Origin: Neoroseomonas alkaliterrae
Lineage (GTDB): Bacteria; Pseudomonadota; Alphaproteobacteria; Acetobacterales; Acetobacteraceae
NCBI RefSeq assembly: GCF_014199195.1
Contig: NZ_JACIJE010000006.1
Coordinates: 226,320 to 290,319 of the forward strand
Reading direction: 5' to 3'
Length of the DNA stretch: 64,000 bases
The notes beneath the pieces were generated by a model. That model saw only the letters and a program-made list of their open reading frames with translations. It had not been told where the DNA came from and did no database searches. Of this stretch, positions 42,221-51,823 are shown piece by piece. Position numbers and translations under genes: made by a program. Positions within the stretch are counted from its first letter, which is position 1, and each line of letters starts with the position of its first letter.

Positions 42221-43161
42221 GCCGCATCCTCCGCATCGCCGGCGCCCAGATGGGCCCGAACCAGAAGGCCGACAGCCGCAAGGCGATCCTCGAGCGCATG
42301 ATCGCGCTGCTGGAGCAGGCGGCTGGGCAGGGCGCGCGGCTCGTCGTCTTTCCCGAACTGCCCTTCACCACCTTCTTCCCGCGCTGGCTGATCGAGACGA
42401 CGCAGGAGCTCGACACCTATTTCGAGCGCGAACTGCCCGGCCCGAACACCGCGGCGCTGTTCGACCGGGCGCGCGAACTCGGCGTCGGCATGTATGTCGG
42501 CTACGCGGAACTCACGCCGCAGGGGCAGCGCTTCAATTCCGCCGTCACGGTGGGACCGGATGGGACAATCCTCGGCAAGTACCGCAAGATCCACCTGCCC
42601 GGCACGGTCGAGCCCCGTCCGGGGGACCGCTTCCAGCAGCTCGAGAAGCGCTACTTCGAATACGGCGACATGGGCTTCCCCGCCTTCCGCGGGCCGGAAT
42701 CCTGGGGGCGGCCGGTGCTCGGCATGCTCATCTGCAACGACCGCCGCTGGCCGGAAGGCTGGCGCGTCTACGGCCTGCAGGGGGTGGAGCTGATGCTCAT
42801 CGGCTACAACTCCGCCGCCTATGACCCGATGGGCGGCACCACGGAAAGCGCCGAGCTGCGCACCTTCCATTCGACGCTTGCGGTCCAGGCCAATGCGTAC
42901 ATGAACGCGACCTGGGCAGTGAGCGTGGCGAAGGCGGGCAACGAGGACGGCTCGGGGCTGATCGGCGGCTCGGTGATCGTGGACCCGAACGGGGTCGTGG
43001 TGGCGCAGGCGACCTCGCTCGGCGACGAGGTGATCGTCGCGGATGTGGATTTCGACGCCTGCCGCCAGGGCAAGGAGAAGATGTTCAACTTCGCCGCCCA
43101 TCGCCGGCCGCAATGGTACCGGCCCATCATCGACCAGGTGGGCGCCGTCCCGCCGCCCTGA
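42217..43161 (+). CDS. N-carbamoyl-D-amino acid hydrolase (copy 1)
   Basis: A 314-residue nitrilase-superfamily enzyme that removes the carbamoyl group to yield a D-amino acid. The triad is E47 (VFPELPF), K124 (YRKIHLPG) and C173 (LICNDRRWPE). Strong D-carbamoylase features are TTFFPRW, FEYGDMGFPAFRGPE and the EDGSGLIGGS near the C-terminus. It should act on the ring-opened product of the hydantoinase. Its start overlaps the small membrane protein. A second, related copy is at 45646-46617. Confidence 0.9.
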   Translation: MSRILRIAGAQMGPNQKADSRKAILERMIALLEQAAGQGARLVVFPELPFTTFFPRWLIETTQELDTYFERELPGPNTAALFDRARELGVGMYVGYAELTPQGQRFNSAVTVGPDGTILGKYRKIHLPGTVEPRPGDRFQQLEKRYFEYGDMGFPAFRGPESWGRPVLGMLICNDRRWPEGWRVYGLQGVELMLIGYNSAAYDPMGGTTESAELRTFHSTLAVQANAYMNATWAVSVAKAGNEDGSGLIGGSVIVDPNGVVVAQATSLGDEVIVADVDFDACRQGKEKMFNFAAHRRPQWYRPIIDQVGAVPPP

Positions 43162-43240
43162 CCCGCGGCGCGCGCTTGCCCCGCCGCCCCCCGGCGCCCA
43201 AACTCCGCCCAAAGACCAAAACGCGGAGGAGAACGGCGCC

Positions 43241-44998
43241 ATGGACGGCATCCTGACCGGCACGACGGCCGAGGCGGCGGCGGAGACCTGGATCCGCGGC
43301 TTCCAGGCGGCGCTCGATGCCCGCGATCCGGGCGCGATCGCCGCCCTCTTCGCCGCCGAATGCCACTGGCGGGACATCCTCGCCTTCACCTGGAGCCTGC
43401 GCACCGCCTCGGGCGCGGGGCCGATCGCCGAGCGCCTCGCCGGCAGCCTTGCGGCCATGCGCCCGCGCGGGCTCGCGCTCGCCTCCGGCCGCACGCCGCC
43501 GCGCCGGGTCAGCCGCGCGGGCGTGGAGGCGATCGAGGCCATCCTCGCCTTCGAGACCGAGGTCGGCCCCTGCAGCGGCGTCGTCCGCCTGGTCAGCGAG
43601 GCCGGCGAGCCGCGCGCCTGGACGCTGATGACCGTGCTCGAGGAGATCCGCGGGCACGAGGACCCGGCCAATGGCGCGCGCTGGCAGAACGTGGACTGGA
43701 AGCGCAATTTCGGCGGCGAGAACTGGCTCGACCGGCGGCGCAAGGCCGCGGCCTATGCCGACCGCGACCCGGCGGTCCTGGTGGTGGGCGCGGCGCAGGC
43801 GGGGCTGTCGGTCGCGGCGCGGCTCTCGATGCTCGGCGTGGACACGCTGGTCGTGGACAAGGATGCGCGCATCGGCGAGTCCTGGCGCAAGCGCTACCAC
43901 GCCCTGACGCTGCACAACGAGACGCGCGTCAACCACCTGCCCTACATGCCCTTCCCGAAATCCTTCCCGGTCTTCATCCCGAAGGACATGCTGGCGAACT
44001 GGTTCGAGCTCTACGCCGAGGCGATGGAGCTGAACGTCTGGACCGGCACGGAACTCACGGGCGGCTCATGGGACGAGGCGGCGGGCTGCTGGGAGGTCAC
44101 GCTGCGCCGCCCGAACGGGTTCGAGCGGCGGATGCGCCCGCGCCACATCGTGATGGCCAACGGCACCTCCACCACGCCGCTCATGCCGGACCTGCCGGGG
44201 CTGAAGGACTTCCGGGGCGCGGTGCGGCATTCCTCGGCCGTCGGCAGCGGGCGCGACTGGGCGGGGCAGCGGGCGCTGGTGCTCGGCACCGGCACCTCGG
44301 GCCATGACGTGGCGCAGGACCTCGCCGTCTCGGGTGCGGCGGAGGTGACGCTGATCCAGCGCCGCCCGACGCTGGTGGTCAGCCTCAAGGAAGCCCAGGC
44401 GCCCTACGCCCTCTACGACGAGGAGATCCCGTTCGAGGACAAGGACCTGCTCGCCGTCTCCTTCCCCTTCCCGGTCTATCGCGCCGCGCACCAGCGCATG
44501 ACGCGGATGAACGAGCATGCCGACCGCGAACTGCTGGAAGGGCTGAAGGCGAAGGGCTTCCGCCTGACCTCGGGCCCGGACGGCACGGGCTGGCAGATCA
44601 TGTATCAGCAGCGCGGCGGCGGGTATTATTTCGATGCCGGCTGCTCGCAACTGATCATCGAGGGCAAGGTCGGCCTGATCCAGTACGACGACATCGCCCG
44701 CTTCGGCCCCGAAGGCGCCTACATGAAGGACGGCAGCGTGAAGGCGGCCGACCTGATCGTGCTCGCGACCGGCTACGAGGGCCAGGCCGCCTCGGCGCGC
44801 CGGCTCTTCGGCGATGCGGTGGGCGATCGCGTCGGCCAGGTCTGGGGCTGGAACGAGGAGGGCGAACTGCACGGCATGTGGCGCCCGACGGGCCAGCCCG
44901 GGCTGTGGTTCCATGCCGGCGGCCTCGCGCAGTGCCGCATCTTCTCGAAGGTGCTGGCGTTGCAGATCAAGGCGCGCGAGCTCGGCCTCGTGTCGTGA
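43241..44998 (+). CDS. flavin monooxygenase with N-terminal SnoaL-like domain
   Basis: A 585-residue fusion. Residues 1-150 look like a SnoaL/NTF2-like cone fold (FQAALDARDPGAIAALFAAECHWRDIL), and residues from about 175 form a FAD/NADPH-binding monooxygenase of the FMO/Baeyer-Villiger type. The first Rossmann motif is GAAQAG, where the usual second glycine is alanine. The NADPH motif GTGTSG and the ATG motif (LATGYEGQ) follow. It should hydroxylate or oxidise a hydrophobic or N-containing substrate. The strong GGAGGAG site precedes ATG 43241. It sits between the two D-carbamoylases. Confidence 0.83.
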   Translation: MDGILTGTTAEAAAETWIRGFQAALDARDPGAIAALFAAECHWRDILAFTWSLRTASGAGPIAERLAGSLAAMRPRGLALASGRTPPRRVSRAGVEAIEAILAFETEVGPCSGVVRLVSEAGEPRAWTLMTVLEEIRGHEDPANGARWQNVDWKRNFGGENWLDRRRKAAAYADRDPAVLVVGAAQAGLSVAARLSMLGVDTLVVDKDARIGESWRKRYHALTLHNETRVNHLPYMPFPKSFPVFIPKDMLANWFELYAEAMELNVWTGTELTGGSWDEAAGCWEVTLRRPNGFERRMRPRHIVMANGTSTTPLMPDLPGLKDFRGAVRHSSAVGSGRDWAGQRALVLGTGTSGHDVAQDLAVSGAAEVTLIQRRPTLVVSLKEAQAPYALYDEEIPFEDKDLLAVSFPFPVYRAAHQRMTRMNEHADRELLEGLKAKGFRLTSGPDGTGWQIMYQQRGGGYYFDAGCSQLIIEGKVGLIQYDDIARFGPEGAYMKDGSVKAADLIVLATGYEGQAASARRLFGDAVGDRVGQVWGWNEEGELHGMWRPTGQPGLWFHAGGLAQCRIFSKVLALQIKARELGLVS

Positions 44999-45195
44999 TC
45001 GCGGTGGTGCGCGACGAGGCGACCGGCCATTTCCGCATCGTCAGCACGCGGGCGGAGACGCTCGGCATCGCCCGCACCCGGGCCGCGGCGGATGATCTCG
45101 CGGACCTGCTGCTCGAGGCCTGGGAGGAGGCGGTCGCCGCCGCCGTCGCGCGGGCGCGCATGAAGCACGGCGCGGCGATCATCGAGCCGCGGTGA
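44995..45195 (+). CDS. small hypothetical protein (66 residues)
   Basis: A GTG-started ORF (GTGA overlap with the monooxygenase stop) encoding IAVVRDEATGHFRIVSTRAETLGIARTRAAADDL and an Ala/Glu helix. It is soluble, probably a beta-alpha protein, and likely co-translated with the monooxygenase. The family is unknown to me. Confidence 0.55.
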   Translation: MIAVVRDEATGHFRIVSTRAETLGIARTRAAADDLADLLLEAWEEAVAAAVARARMKHGAAIIEPR

Positions 45196-45257
45196 AGCCG
45201 CCGGGCGGCAGGCGCGACGCAGGGGCCGCGCCCGTTGTTGGCAGGAGGGGTCAGGGA

Positions 45258-45557
45258 ATGCTGATCCGCAGGACGATCGCGGCCGCGCTCGCCATGGCCG
45301 CGGCAGTGGTGGCGTTGGCCGGGGCGGCGGAGGCGCAGATGCATTGCGACAGGCCGCGCAAACCGTATTGCGCCGACCAGTTCGGCCCCTTCCTCGACCA
45401 GGCCGATTTCCTGATCTGCCGCCACGAGGTCGAGGATTATCGCCGCGCCATCCGCCGCTACCTCGACTGCCTGCGCGACGAGAGCGAGGAGGCCGTCAGC
45501 GCGCTGAACCGCGCCATCGATGCCTTCAACCAGCGGGCGCGGATGCCGCGCTACTGA
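45258..45557 (+). CDS. small secreted Cys-containing protein
   Basis: A 99-residue protein with a clear Sec signal peptide (LIRRTIAAALAMAAAVVALAG, cleavage near AEAQ). The mature part has four cysteines in MHCDRPRKPYCADQ, LICRHEVEDYRR and YLDCLRDES, and could form two disulfides. It is helical and charged in the C-terminal half (ESEEAVSALNRAIDAFNQRARM). The AGGAGG ribosome site favours ATG 45258. No family was recognised; it is likely periplasmic. Confidence 0.65.
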   Translation: MLIRRTIAAALAMAAAVVALAGAAEAQMHCDRPRKPYCADQFGPFLDQADFLICRHEVEDYRRAIRRYLDCLRDESEEAVSALNRAIDAFNQRARMPRY

Positions 45558-45645
45558 GTGCGGCCGCGCGCGGGCGGCACTTTACCGCGCGCTGGCGATG
45601 CGGAAGTCTCCTTCACCCCTGCATGCCTGATCCGGGAACCTGCCG

Positions 45646-46617
45646 ATGACCCGCTCCCTCGTCCTCGCCGCCGCGCAGTTGGGCCCGATCCAGAAGGCGG
45701 AGGGCCGCGAGGTCGCGGTCGGGCGCATGGTGCGGCTGATGGAGAAGGCGCACCGGATGGGCGCCGAGGTCGTGGTCTTCCCCGAACTCGCGCTGACCAC
45801 CTTCTTCCCGCGCTGGTACGAGGAGGACATCGCCAACGCCGACCACTGGTACGAGACGGCGCTGCCCTCGAACGAAACGGCGCCGCTCTTCGAGGCCGCG
45901 CGCAAGTACGGCATCGCCTTCCACCTCGGCTACGCGGAGAAGACGCCGGACGGGCATCGCTACAACACCGCCGTCTTCGTCAGCCCGGGCGGCGAGATCA
46001 TGCTGAAATATCGCAAGGTCCACCTGCCGGGTCACAAGGACTACGACCCGATCCGCAAGGTCCAGCACCTCGAGAAGCGGTATTTCGAGGTGGGCGACCT
46101 CGGCTTCCCCGTGGTGCGCGCGCCGGTCGCGGGCCATGAGGTGAATGTCGGCATGATGATCTGCAACGACCGCCGCTGGCCGGAATCATGGCGCGTGATG
46201 GGGTTGCAGCAGGTCGAGCTGGTCATGCTCGGCTACAACACGCCGTCCCTGAACATGGACAACCGGGGGTTCGAGGCGCACCACCTGCGCGTCTTCCACT
46301 CCCACCTCAGCATCCAGGCGGGCTGCTACCAGAACGCCTGCTTCGCGGTGGCCACCGCCAAGGCCGGCACCGAGGACGGGCACGAACTCTTCGGCCATTC
46401 CATCATCGTCAACCCGCAGGGGGAGATCATGGCGCAGGCCACCTCCTGGGGAGACGAGCTGATCGTCGCCGAGGCGGATCTCGGCATGTGCGAACTCGGC
46501 CGCACCACGATCTTCAACTTCGCGAAGCACCGGCGGCCGGAGGCCTATGGGCGGATCACCGCGCAGGTGGGCAGCGAGCCGCCGCCGGCCTGGAACGCGG
46601 CGCGGGCGGCGGAATAG
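45646..46617 (+). CDS. N-carbamoyl-D-amino acid hydrolase (copy 2)
   Basis: A 323-residue paralogue of the enzyme at 42217-43161, with the same triad E47, K124 and C173 and the same TTFFPRW and CNDRRWPE segments. The substrate-loop regions differ, including a KDYDPIRKVQ stretch before the shared LEKRYFE. The two copies appear roughly half identical, which suggests different substrate ranges rather than a recent duplication. It ends the hydantoin-type cluster on the plus strand. Confidence 0.9.
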   Translation: MTRSLVLAAAQLGPIQKAEGREVAVGRMVRLMEKAHRMGAEVVVFPELALTTFFPRWYEEDIANADHWYETALPSNETAPLFEAARKYGIAFHLGYAEKTPDGHRYNTAVFVSPGGEIMLKYRKVHLPGHKDYDPIRKVQHLEKRYFEVGDLGFPVVRAPVAGHEVNVGMMICNDRRWPESWRVMGLQQVELVMLGYNTPSLNMDNRGFEAHHLRVFHSHLSIQAGCYQNACFAVATAKAGTEDGHELFGHSIIVNPQGEIMAQATSWGDELIVAEADLGMCELGRTTIFNFAKHRRPEAYGRITAQVGSEPPPAWNAARAAE

Positions 46618-46742
46618 GCCGGCGCGCCGACGTCAGATGGCCCTTCGATGATGTGATCCGTTTCGCGGCCGGTCCTTCTTCTCCTCCCTAGCGTCGTCCC
46701 CGGCGGGCGCCCCGGCCCGCCGAGACGCAAGGAGGGAGCAGG

Positions 46743-47726
46743 ATGCAGGACACGACCAGGCCGGTGATGAACGGCACCGGCATCGACCTCTCGGGCACCG
46801 ACCCGGCCCGGGCGATCTTCGAGGCGACCGGCGGCGGCTACGGCACGCCGCGCGACTTCGCCGACCCCGACCCCGCGACGCTGCCCGCGCCGGCGCGCGA
46901 CGGCACCTGGGTGGCGGGGGATGGCCGCGTGCCCGGCGGCACCGACCCGGCGGAGGGCTTCGATCCGCGCAGCCTCGCGGACCCGATGCGCGACATCGCC
47001 CGGACCGAGGACCCGGTCCTGCCCGCCAACCCGCTGCTGCCCATGCTGCAGGAGCCCGAGACGCCGCGCTTCGCCAATGGCGGGCCGGAGGGGACCTCCT
47101 CCTGGGGGTGGGCCGCGGCGGGCGGCGCGGTGGTGGTCGGCGGGGTGGTGGCCTACCTGGTCTCGGACAGCGTCAAGGCCTGGGTGGACGAGAGGGCCGG
47201 GGAGGTGAAGGAAACGGTCGAGCGACTCTTCGTCCCGGACGAGGCGCCGCCGGTGGAGGGCAAGCGCTTCAAGCCGGTCACCGGCGAGGATCTCAAGAAG
47301 CACGACAAGGCGCCGGACTACTACACCAACCCCGATGCCGAGACCGGCCCGGCGGACGATGCCGCCGTGCTGCGCCAGCACTTCGCCGGCCTGCTGGGCG
47401 GGGAGGGGATCGGCCTCGCCCTTGACACCGAGGCCTTCCTCAAGGGCGGGTCGGTGCTGGATGCGCTCAATGGCGGCAAGCGCGCGGCGCTGGCCGACAT
47501 CATGGCCGGCTTCGACCGCTTCGGCATCGATGCGCGCGACGGGCTGACGGGCGAGGAAATCTCCATGCTGCTCGACGGGCTCGGCCTGGGCGGGCTGGCG
47601 GACCCCATGGGCTTCCGGCCGGATCTCGACCGGCATGCGGTGCTGATCGACGCCCGCAGCGTCGAGGGGCTGTCCACCGACACCGAGGCGAAGATCCTCT
47701 CCCTCGGCCACGACCCCTGGTGGTGA
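46743..47726 (+). CDS. hypothetical protein with one membrane segment (327 residues)
   Basis: An orphan protein with a Pro/Asp/Gly-rich N-terminal half (repeating ADPDPATLPAPARD-type sequence), a single Gly/Val-rich membrane segment (WGWAAAGGAVVVGGVVAYLV, about residues 121-140), then a basic/acidic region and a C-terminal helical part. Near the end, FDRFGIDARDGLTGEE has an acidic spacing vaguely like a degenerate EF-hand loop. There is no signal peptide. AAGGAGGGAG precedes ATG 46743, so translation is likely. The family is unknown. Confidence 0.62.
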   Translation: MQDTTRPVMNGTGIDLSGTDPARAIFEATGGGYGTPRDFADPDPATLPAPARDGTWVAGDGRVPGGTDPAEGFDPRSLADPMRDIARTEDPVLPANPLLPMLQEPETPRFANGGPEGTSSWGWAAAGGAVVVGGVVAYLVSDSVKAWVDERAGEVKETVERLFVPDEAPPVEGKRFKPVTGEDLKKHDKAPDYYTNPDAETGPADDAAVLRQHFAGLLGGEGIGLALDTEAFLKGGSVLDALNGGKRAALADIMAGFDRFGIDARDGLTGEEISMLLDGLGLGGLADPMGFRPDLDRHAVLIDARSVEGLSTDTEAKILSLGHDPWW

Positions 47727-47731
47727 GGCAT

Positions 47732-47758
47732 GGCGCGGCGTGGGTCCGTTGCCGCGCC
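47732..47758. terminator. bidirectional hairpin between convergent genes
   Basis: GGCGCGGC (47732-47739) and GCCGCGCC (47751-47758) form a perfect 8-bp stem with an 11-nt loop in the 78-bp gap between the stop of the 327-residue protein and the stop of the racemase. Confidence 0.5.
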
Positions 47759-47804
47759 GCGCCCCCCCGGAGGTGCCTCCGCGCCGGAGCGGCCCGATCC
47801 GCCG

Positions 47805-48482
47805 CTATTCCGCCGCCGCGCGCATCCTCTCCCCGCGCGCGGCCACCACCGCGAGGATCGCCTGCACCACCGCCGCCTGGCAGGGTTCGATCACCGGCAG
47901 CCCGCAGGAATCCTCGGCGAAGGCGCGGTGCCCGGCCATGCCGGCGCAGCCGAGGATGATGCTCTCGGCACCCATTCCCGCCAGTTCCTTCGCCGCCGCG
48001 GCGATGCGCGGGCGCGGCGCCGCGGGGTCGGTCAGCACCTCCATGTCGAGGTTGAGCGGCACGATGCCGGCGAGCCGCTCCTCCACGCCCATGGATTGCA
48101 GCGCGCGGCGCTGGCGCGGCTTCGACTTGTCGGTGAAGGCGATGATGCCGAAGCGCTCCCCGCGCATCATCGCCGCCGCCACCGCGCAGCGCAGCGGGCC
48201 GAAGACCGGCCTGTCGGTCACGGTGCGCACGGCCTCGAGCCCCGGGTCCGAGACGCAGGCGAGGATGTAGGCGTCGGCCGGCTCGCGCTCGACCATGCGG
48301 CAGAGCGGCTCGGCGATGCCGAACCAGTCCCGCCAGGTCACGATGGCCGGCGGGCCGTCCTCGATGCGCACCACGTCGAGCCGCGGCAGGCCCGGGGCCG
48401 CATAGGGCGCCACCGCCGCGGCGATCCCTTCGGTGCAGGAGCGGCTGGAATTCGGATTGATCAGCAGGATGCGCTCGGCCAT
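47805..48482 (-). CDS. hydantoin racemase/Asp-Glu racemase superfamily protein
   Basis: A 225-residue two-cysteine racemase. The N-terminal ILLINPNSSRSCTEGIAAAV matches hydantoin/allantoin racemases, and the catalytic cysteines are C76 (ILACVSDPG) and C179 (LGCAGMAGH). It would convert L- and D-hydantoins so that D-specific enzymes can use the racemate, completing a hydantoinase-carbamoylase-racemase set with the genes at 40552-46617. It is on the opposite strand and separately transcribed. Confidence 0.85.
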   Translation of the reverse strand: MAERILLINPNSSRSCTEGIAAAVAPYAAPGLPRLDVVRIEDGPPAIVTWRDWFGIAEPLCRMVEREPADAYILACVSDPGLEAVRTVTDRPVFGPLRCAVAAAMMRGERFGIIAFTDKSKPRQRRALQSMGVEERLAGIVPLNLDMEVLTDPAAPRPRIAAAAKELAGMGAESIILGCAGMAGHRAFAEDSCGLPVIEPCQAAVVQAILAVVAARGERMRAAAE

Positions 48483-48631
48483 GAGGCATCTTCGCGCCGC
48501 CCATGCGGCCGCTTCAAGCCGTCGCCCACCGGAACGCTTGAACCGGCGGCGGCGGCGGGCCTATGCTGCGACGCACAAAAACTTCTGCGCGAAGAACGGG
48601 GCGCCGCGACGCCCGCGAACAAGGAACGCCG

Positions 48632-49075
48632 ATGCCCTGGTCCTCCGAGCGGGATGCCCCCGCGGTGCCCGCCGCCGACATGCCCATCGCCCAGGCGATG
48701 CTCCGCGGCGCGCGCGGGCGTTGCCCCTGCTGCGGGCAGGGCCGGCTGTTCCGCGGCTATCTGCGCGTCGTCGAGGCCTGCGACGCCTGCGGCGCGCCGC
48801 TCGGCCGCGTGCGCGCGGACGATGCGCCGCCCTATTTCACCATCTTCATCGCCGGCCATGTGCTGCTGCCGCCGGTCTTCTGGATCGAGAAGGCGTGGCA
48901 GCCGCCCATGTGGCTGCACATGGCGGTCTGGCTGCCGCTGTTCACCGTCCTGTCCATCCTTCTTCTGCGGCCGGTGAAGGGCGCGACGCTCGCCTGGATG
49001 CTGCGCCTCGGCGTCACGGGCGATGCCCCCTCCGCCGCCGTCGCGCCGCCGCGGCGAGGGCCGGGTGATGCCTGA
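48632..49075 (+). CDS. DUF983 membrane protein with zinc ribbon
   Basis: A 147-residue protein with a four-Cys ribbon: CPCCGQGRLF and CDACGAPLG. Two hydrophobic helices follow (FIAGHVLLPPVFWIE and LPLFTVLSILLLRP). This is the DUF983 architecture, common in alphaproteobacteria and sometimes linked to cytochrome c oxidase loci. The start is ATG 48632 with AAGGA upstream. It overlaps the UPF0262 gene by 8 bp. Confidence 0.85.
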   Translation: MPWSSERDAPAVPAADMPIAQAMLRGARGRCPCCGQGRLFRGYLRVVEACDACGAPLGRVRADDAPPYFTIFIAGHVLLPPVFWIEKAWQPPMWLHMAVWLPLFTVLSILLLRPVKGATLAWMLRLGVTGDAPSAAVAPPRRGPGDA

Positions 49076-49538
49076 GCAGCGCCTCGTCCGGCTGGAACTG
49101 CCCGAGGAGCCGCCGGCCCCCTCCGCCTATGCCGAGGCAGACCGCCGCCAGGCCATCGCCGACCTGCTGGCGGGCAACCGCTTCGACCCGCCGCACCTGC
49201 CGCGCGGCCCCTATGCGCTGGCGGTCTCGCTGCGCGAGGGCCGGCTCATCCTCGACATCCGCGACGTGGACAACCGGCCGCTGCATGTGCTGGCGCTGGC
49301 GCTCGGCCCCTTCCGGCGGCTGATCAAGGACTACCACATGGTGGTCGAGGCGCATGAGCAGGCGGTGGCGCAGAACGGCCCGGAAAGCCGCGTGCAGGCC
49401 ATCGACATGGGCCGGCGCGGCCTGCACAACGAGGGTGCCGAGCTGCTGCGCGAACGCCTCAAGGGCCGTGTGGACGTGGATTTCGAGACGGCGCGCCGGC
49501 TGTTCACCCTGGTCTGCGCGCTGCACCAGCGCATCTGA
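49068..49538 (+). CDS. UPF0262 family protein
   Basis: A 156-residue alphaproteobacterial protein of unknown function. Conserved blocks are RRQAIADLLAGNRF, GPYALAVSLREGRLILDIRD and RRLIKDYHMVVEAHEQAVAQ, ending in RRLFTLVCALHQ. It lies downstream of DUF983 with an 8-bp overlap. In other alphaproteobacteria this family is often near histidinol dehydrogenase, which is not seen here. Confidence 0.88.
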   Translation: MPEQRLVRLELPEEPPAPSAYAEADRRQAIADLLAGNRFDPPHLPRGPYALAVSLREGRLILDIRDVDNRPLHVLALALGPFRRLIKDYHMVVEAHEQAVAQNGPESRVQAIDMGRRGLHNEGAELLRERLKGRVDVDFETARRLFTLVCALHQRI

Positions 49539-49571
49539 CGGCGCGCCCGCGGGCAGACGGGCCGCCCGGTG

Positions 49572-49925
49572 TCAGGACATCAGCCTGACGATGCGGCGGA
49601 CCACCCGGCCATCCTTGACGATCTCCCAGCCGGCACGGCCCGCGAGGCCCGACCAGCTCTCGCCGCTGGTCGAGAACCAGCGGGCCTCCTCGCCGGGCCC
49701 GAGTTCCGGCGGCCCCATCGCCGCGCGGCGGGCGGCCTCCGAGGCATCGAGCTTCGCCCGTTCGGCCGGATCGGCCATGCGCCGTTCATGCTCCGCGCGG
49801 ATCTGTTCCAGGAAGTCCAGCAACCCGTTGCTCTCCTCCGCCGGCGTGTCGCCCGCGCTGCCCTGCGCGCCTTCGGGCGGGGTCTCGGGGCCGCTTGCGT
49901 CAGAGGGCTTATCCTGGCTGGACAT
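49572..49925 (-). CDS. hypothetical acidic protein (117 residues)
   Basis: A soluble protein with a disordered Ser/Pro/Glu-rich N-terminus, a Glu/Arg helix (LDFLEQIRAEHERRMADPAERAKLDASEAARRAAM) and a C-terminal basic strand (WEIVKDGRVVRRIVRLMS). It is convergent with the UPF0262 gene and divergent from mtnA. I do not recognise the family. Confidence 0.58.
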   Translation of the reverse strand: MSSQDKPSDASGPETPPEGAQGSAGDTPAEESNGLLDFLEQIRAEHERRMADPAERAKLDASEAARRAAMGPPELGPGEEARWFSTSGESWSGLAGRAGWEIVKDGRVVRRIVRLMS

Positions 49926-49986
49926 TCCGCCTCGCTCCTGTCCTACGGGCATTCATTGCGATCGCGCTGATCTGAGGAGACCTCGC

Positions 49987-51071
<1,085 letters not shown>

Positions 51072-51075
<4 letters not shown>

Positions 51076-51560
51076 AGACCGCGGAGACCGATGCCTTCCA
51101 CGCCGCCTTCCATGCGGCGACCGGCGTCGCCGATCCTGACTACGACGTCGTGATGTTCGGCGGCGGCCCGCCGCTGGCCGACGAACTGCTCGCGCTGGTG
51201 CTCGCGGGGCGCAAGCGCGCCACCGCCATGCTCGAGCGCGACGTCACGGTGAAGGGCGAGCCCGCGCCGCGCATCGGCGGCCATGTGGTCGTGGTGGATG
51301 GGCAAGCCCGTCCGCGCGCCGTGTTCCGAACCGTCGAGGTCCGGCATGGACCGCTGGATTCGGTGGATGACGCCTTCGCCTGGGACGAGGGCGAGGGCGA
51401 CAGGACGCGCGCCGGCTGGCTCGACGCCCATCGCCGCCACTTCGCACAGCAGGCCGCGCGCGAAGGCTTCGCGATGCATGACGGCATCGCCGTGATCTTC
51501 GAGCGCTTCACCCTGGTCTGGCCGCCCGAGCTGGCCGACGCGCACCGCTCGCCCGGGTGA
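51072..51560 (+). CDS. ASCH domain protein
   Basis: A 162-residue protein of the ASCH/YqfB-like family, a PUA-related fold that may bind RNA or hydrolyse modified nucleosides (N4-acetylcytidine). The opening FGGGPPLADELLALVLAGRKRATAML contains the Gly-x-Lys-x-Ala-Thr motif. The later RHGPLDSVDDAFAWDEGEGDRT and FERFTLVW segments are typical. It starts at GTG 51072, overlapping the mtnA stop by 4 bp. Confidence 0.8.
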
Positions 51561-51611
51561 GGTGCGGGGCCGCGCTGCGCCCTGCACGCGGGCGCCGCGG
51601 CCACGTCATGC

Positions 51612-51641
51612 TTGACGCGCACCGTCCCGCTGCGGGATACG
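51612..51641 (+). promoter_or_regulatory. candidate promoter of the mgtE leader
   Basis: TTGACG (51612-51617) and GATACG (51636-51641) are 18 bp apart. The -35 box matches five of six bases and the -10 box keeps the ATA core. Transcription would start near 51648 and give a leader of about 195 nt containing the short ORF at 51693-51779. Confidence 0.5.
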
Positions 51642-51692
51642 ACCCCCTCGCACAGCGATTGTGCGCCGCAGCAACTCAGTCTGGAGAGCCCG

Positions 51693-51779
51693 ATGGACGA
51701 GCCGAGCGGAAGTAGCCGCACGCCTCACCCACGCCGCGCCGCCGCGCGGCGCCGGGCCCTGCGCCTGCCGGTCGCCTGA
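51693..51779 (+). CDS. mgtE leader peptide (28 residues, Pro/Arg-rich)
   Basis: A short ORF with its own ribosome site (GGAG at 51683-51686, 6 bp before the ATG) in the mgtE leader. The peptide begins M-D-E-P, has Pro at positions 4, 11, 13 and 26, and carries Arg-Arg, then Arg-Arg-Arg and a final R-A-L-R-L stretch. This resembles MgtL of Salmonella mgtA (starting M-E-P-D-P and ending in a basic, Leu-containing tail), where acidic and Pro codons make translation sensitive to Mg2+. A hairpin (51736-51742 with 51746-51752) lies within the Arg codons. No RNA data exist here, so the role is inferred. Confidence 0.5.
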   Translation: MDEPSGSSRTPHPRRAAARRRALRLPVA

Positions 51780-51823
51780 CCGTCCGGCCGTTGCGGGGCG
51801 GGCGCCGGCGGTGGCGCCCCGCA
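51736..51823 (+). promoter_or_regulatory. alternative hairpins in the mgtE leader
   Basis: Stem A pairs GCGCCGC (51736-51742) with GCGGCGC (51746-51752) inside the leader ORF. Stem B pairs TGCGGGGCG (51792-51800) with CGCCCCGCA (51815-51823) just before the mgtE ribosome site. Stem B's loop contains GGCGCC and GGCGG elements that could alternatively pair with the GCGCCGC arm. A ribosome on the short ORF would open stem A and could change the fold, as expected for an attenuator. Confidence 0.4.
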
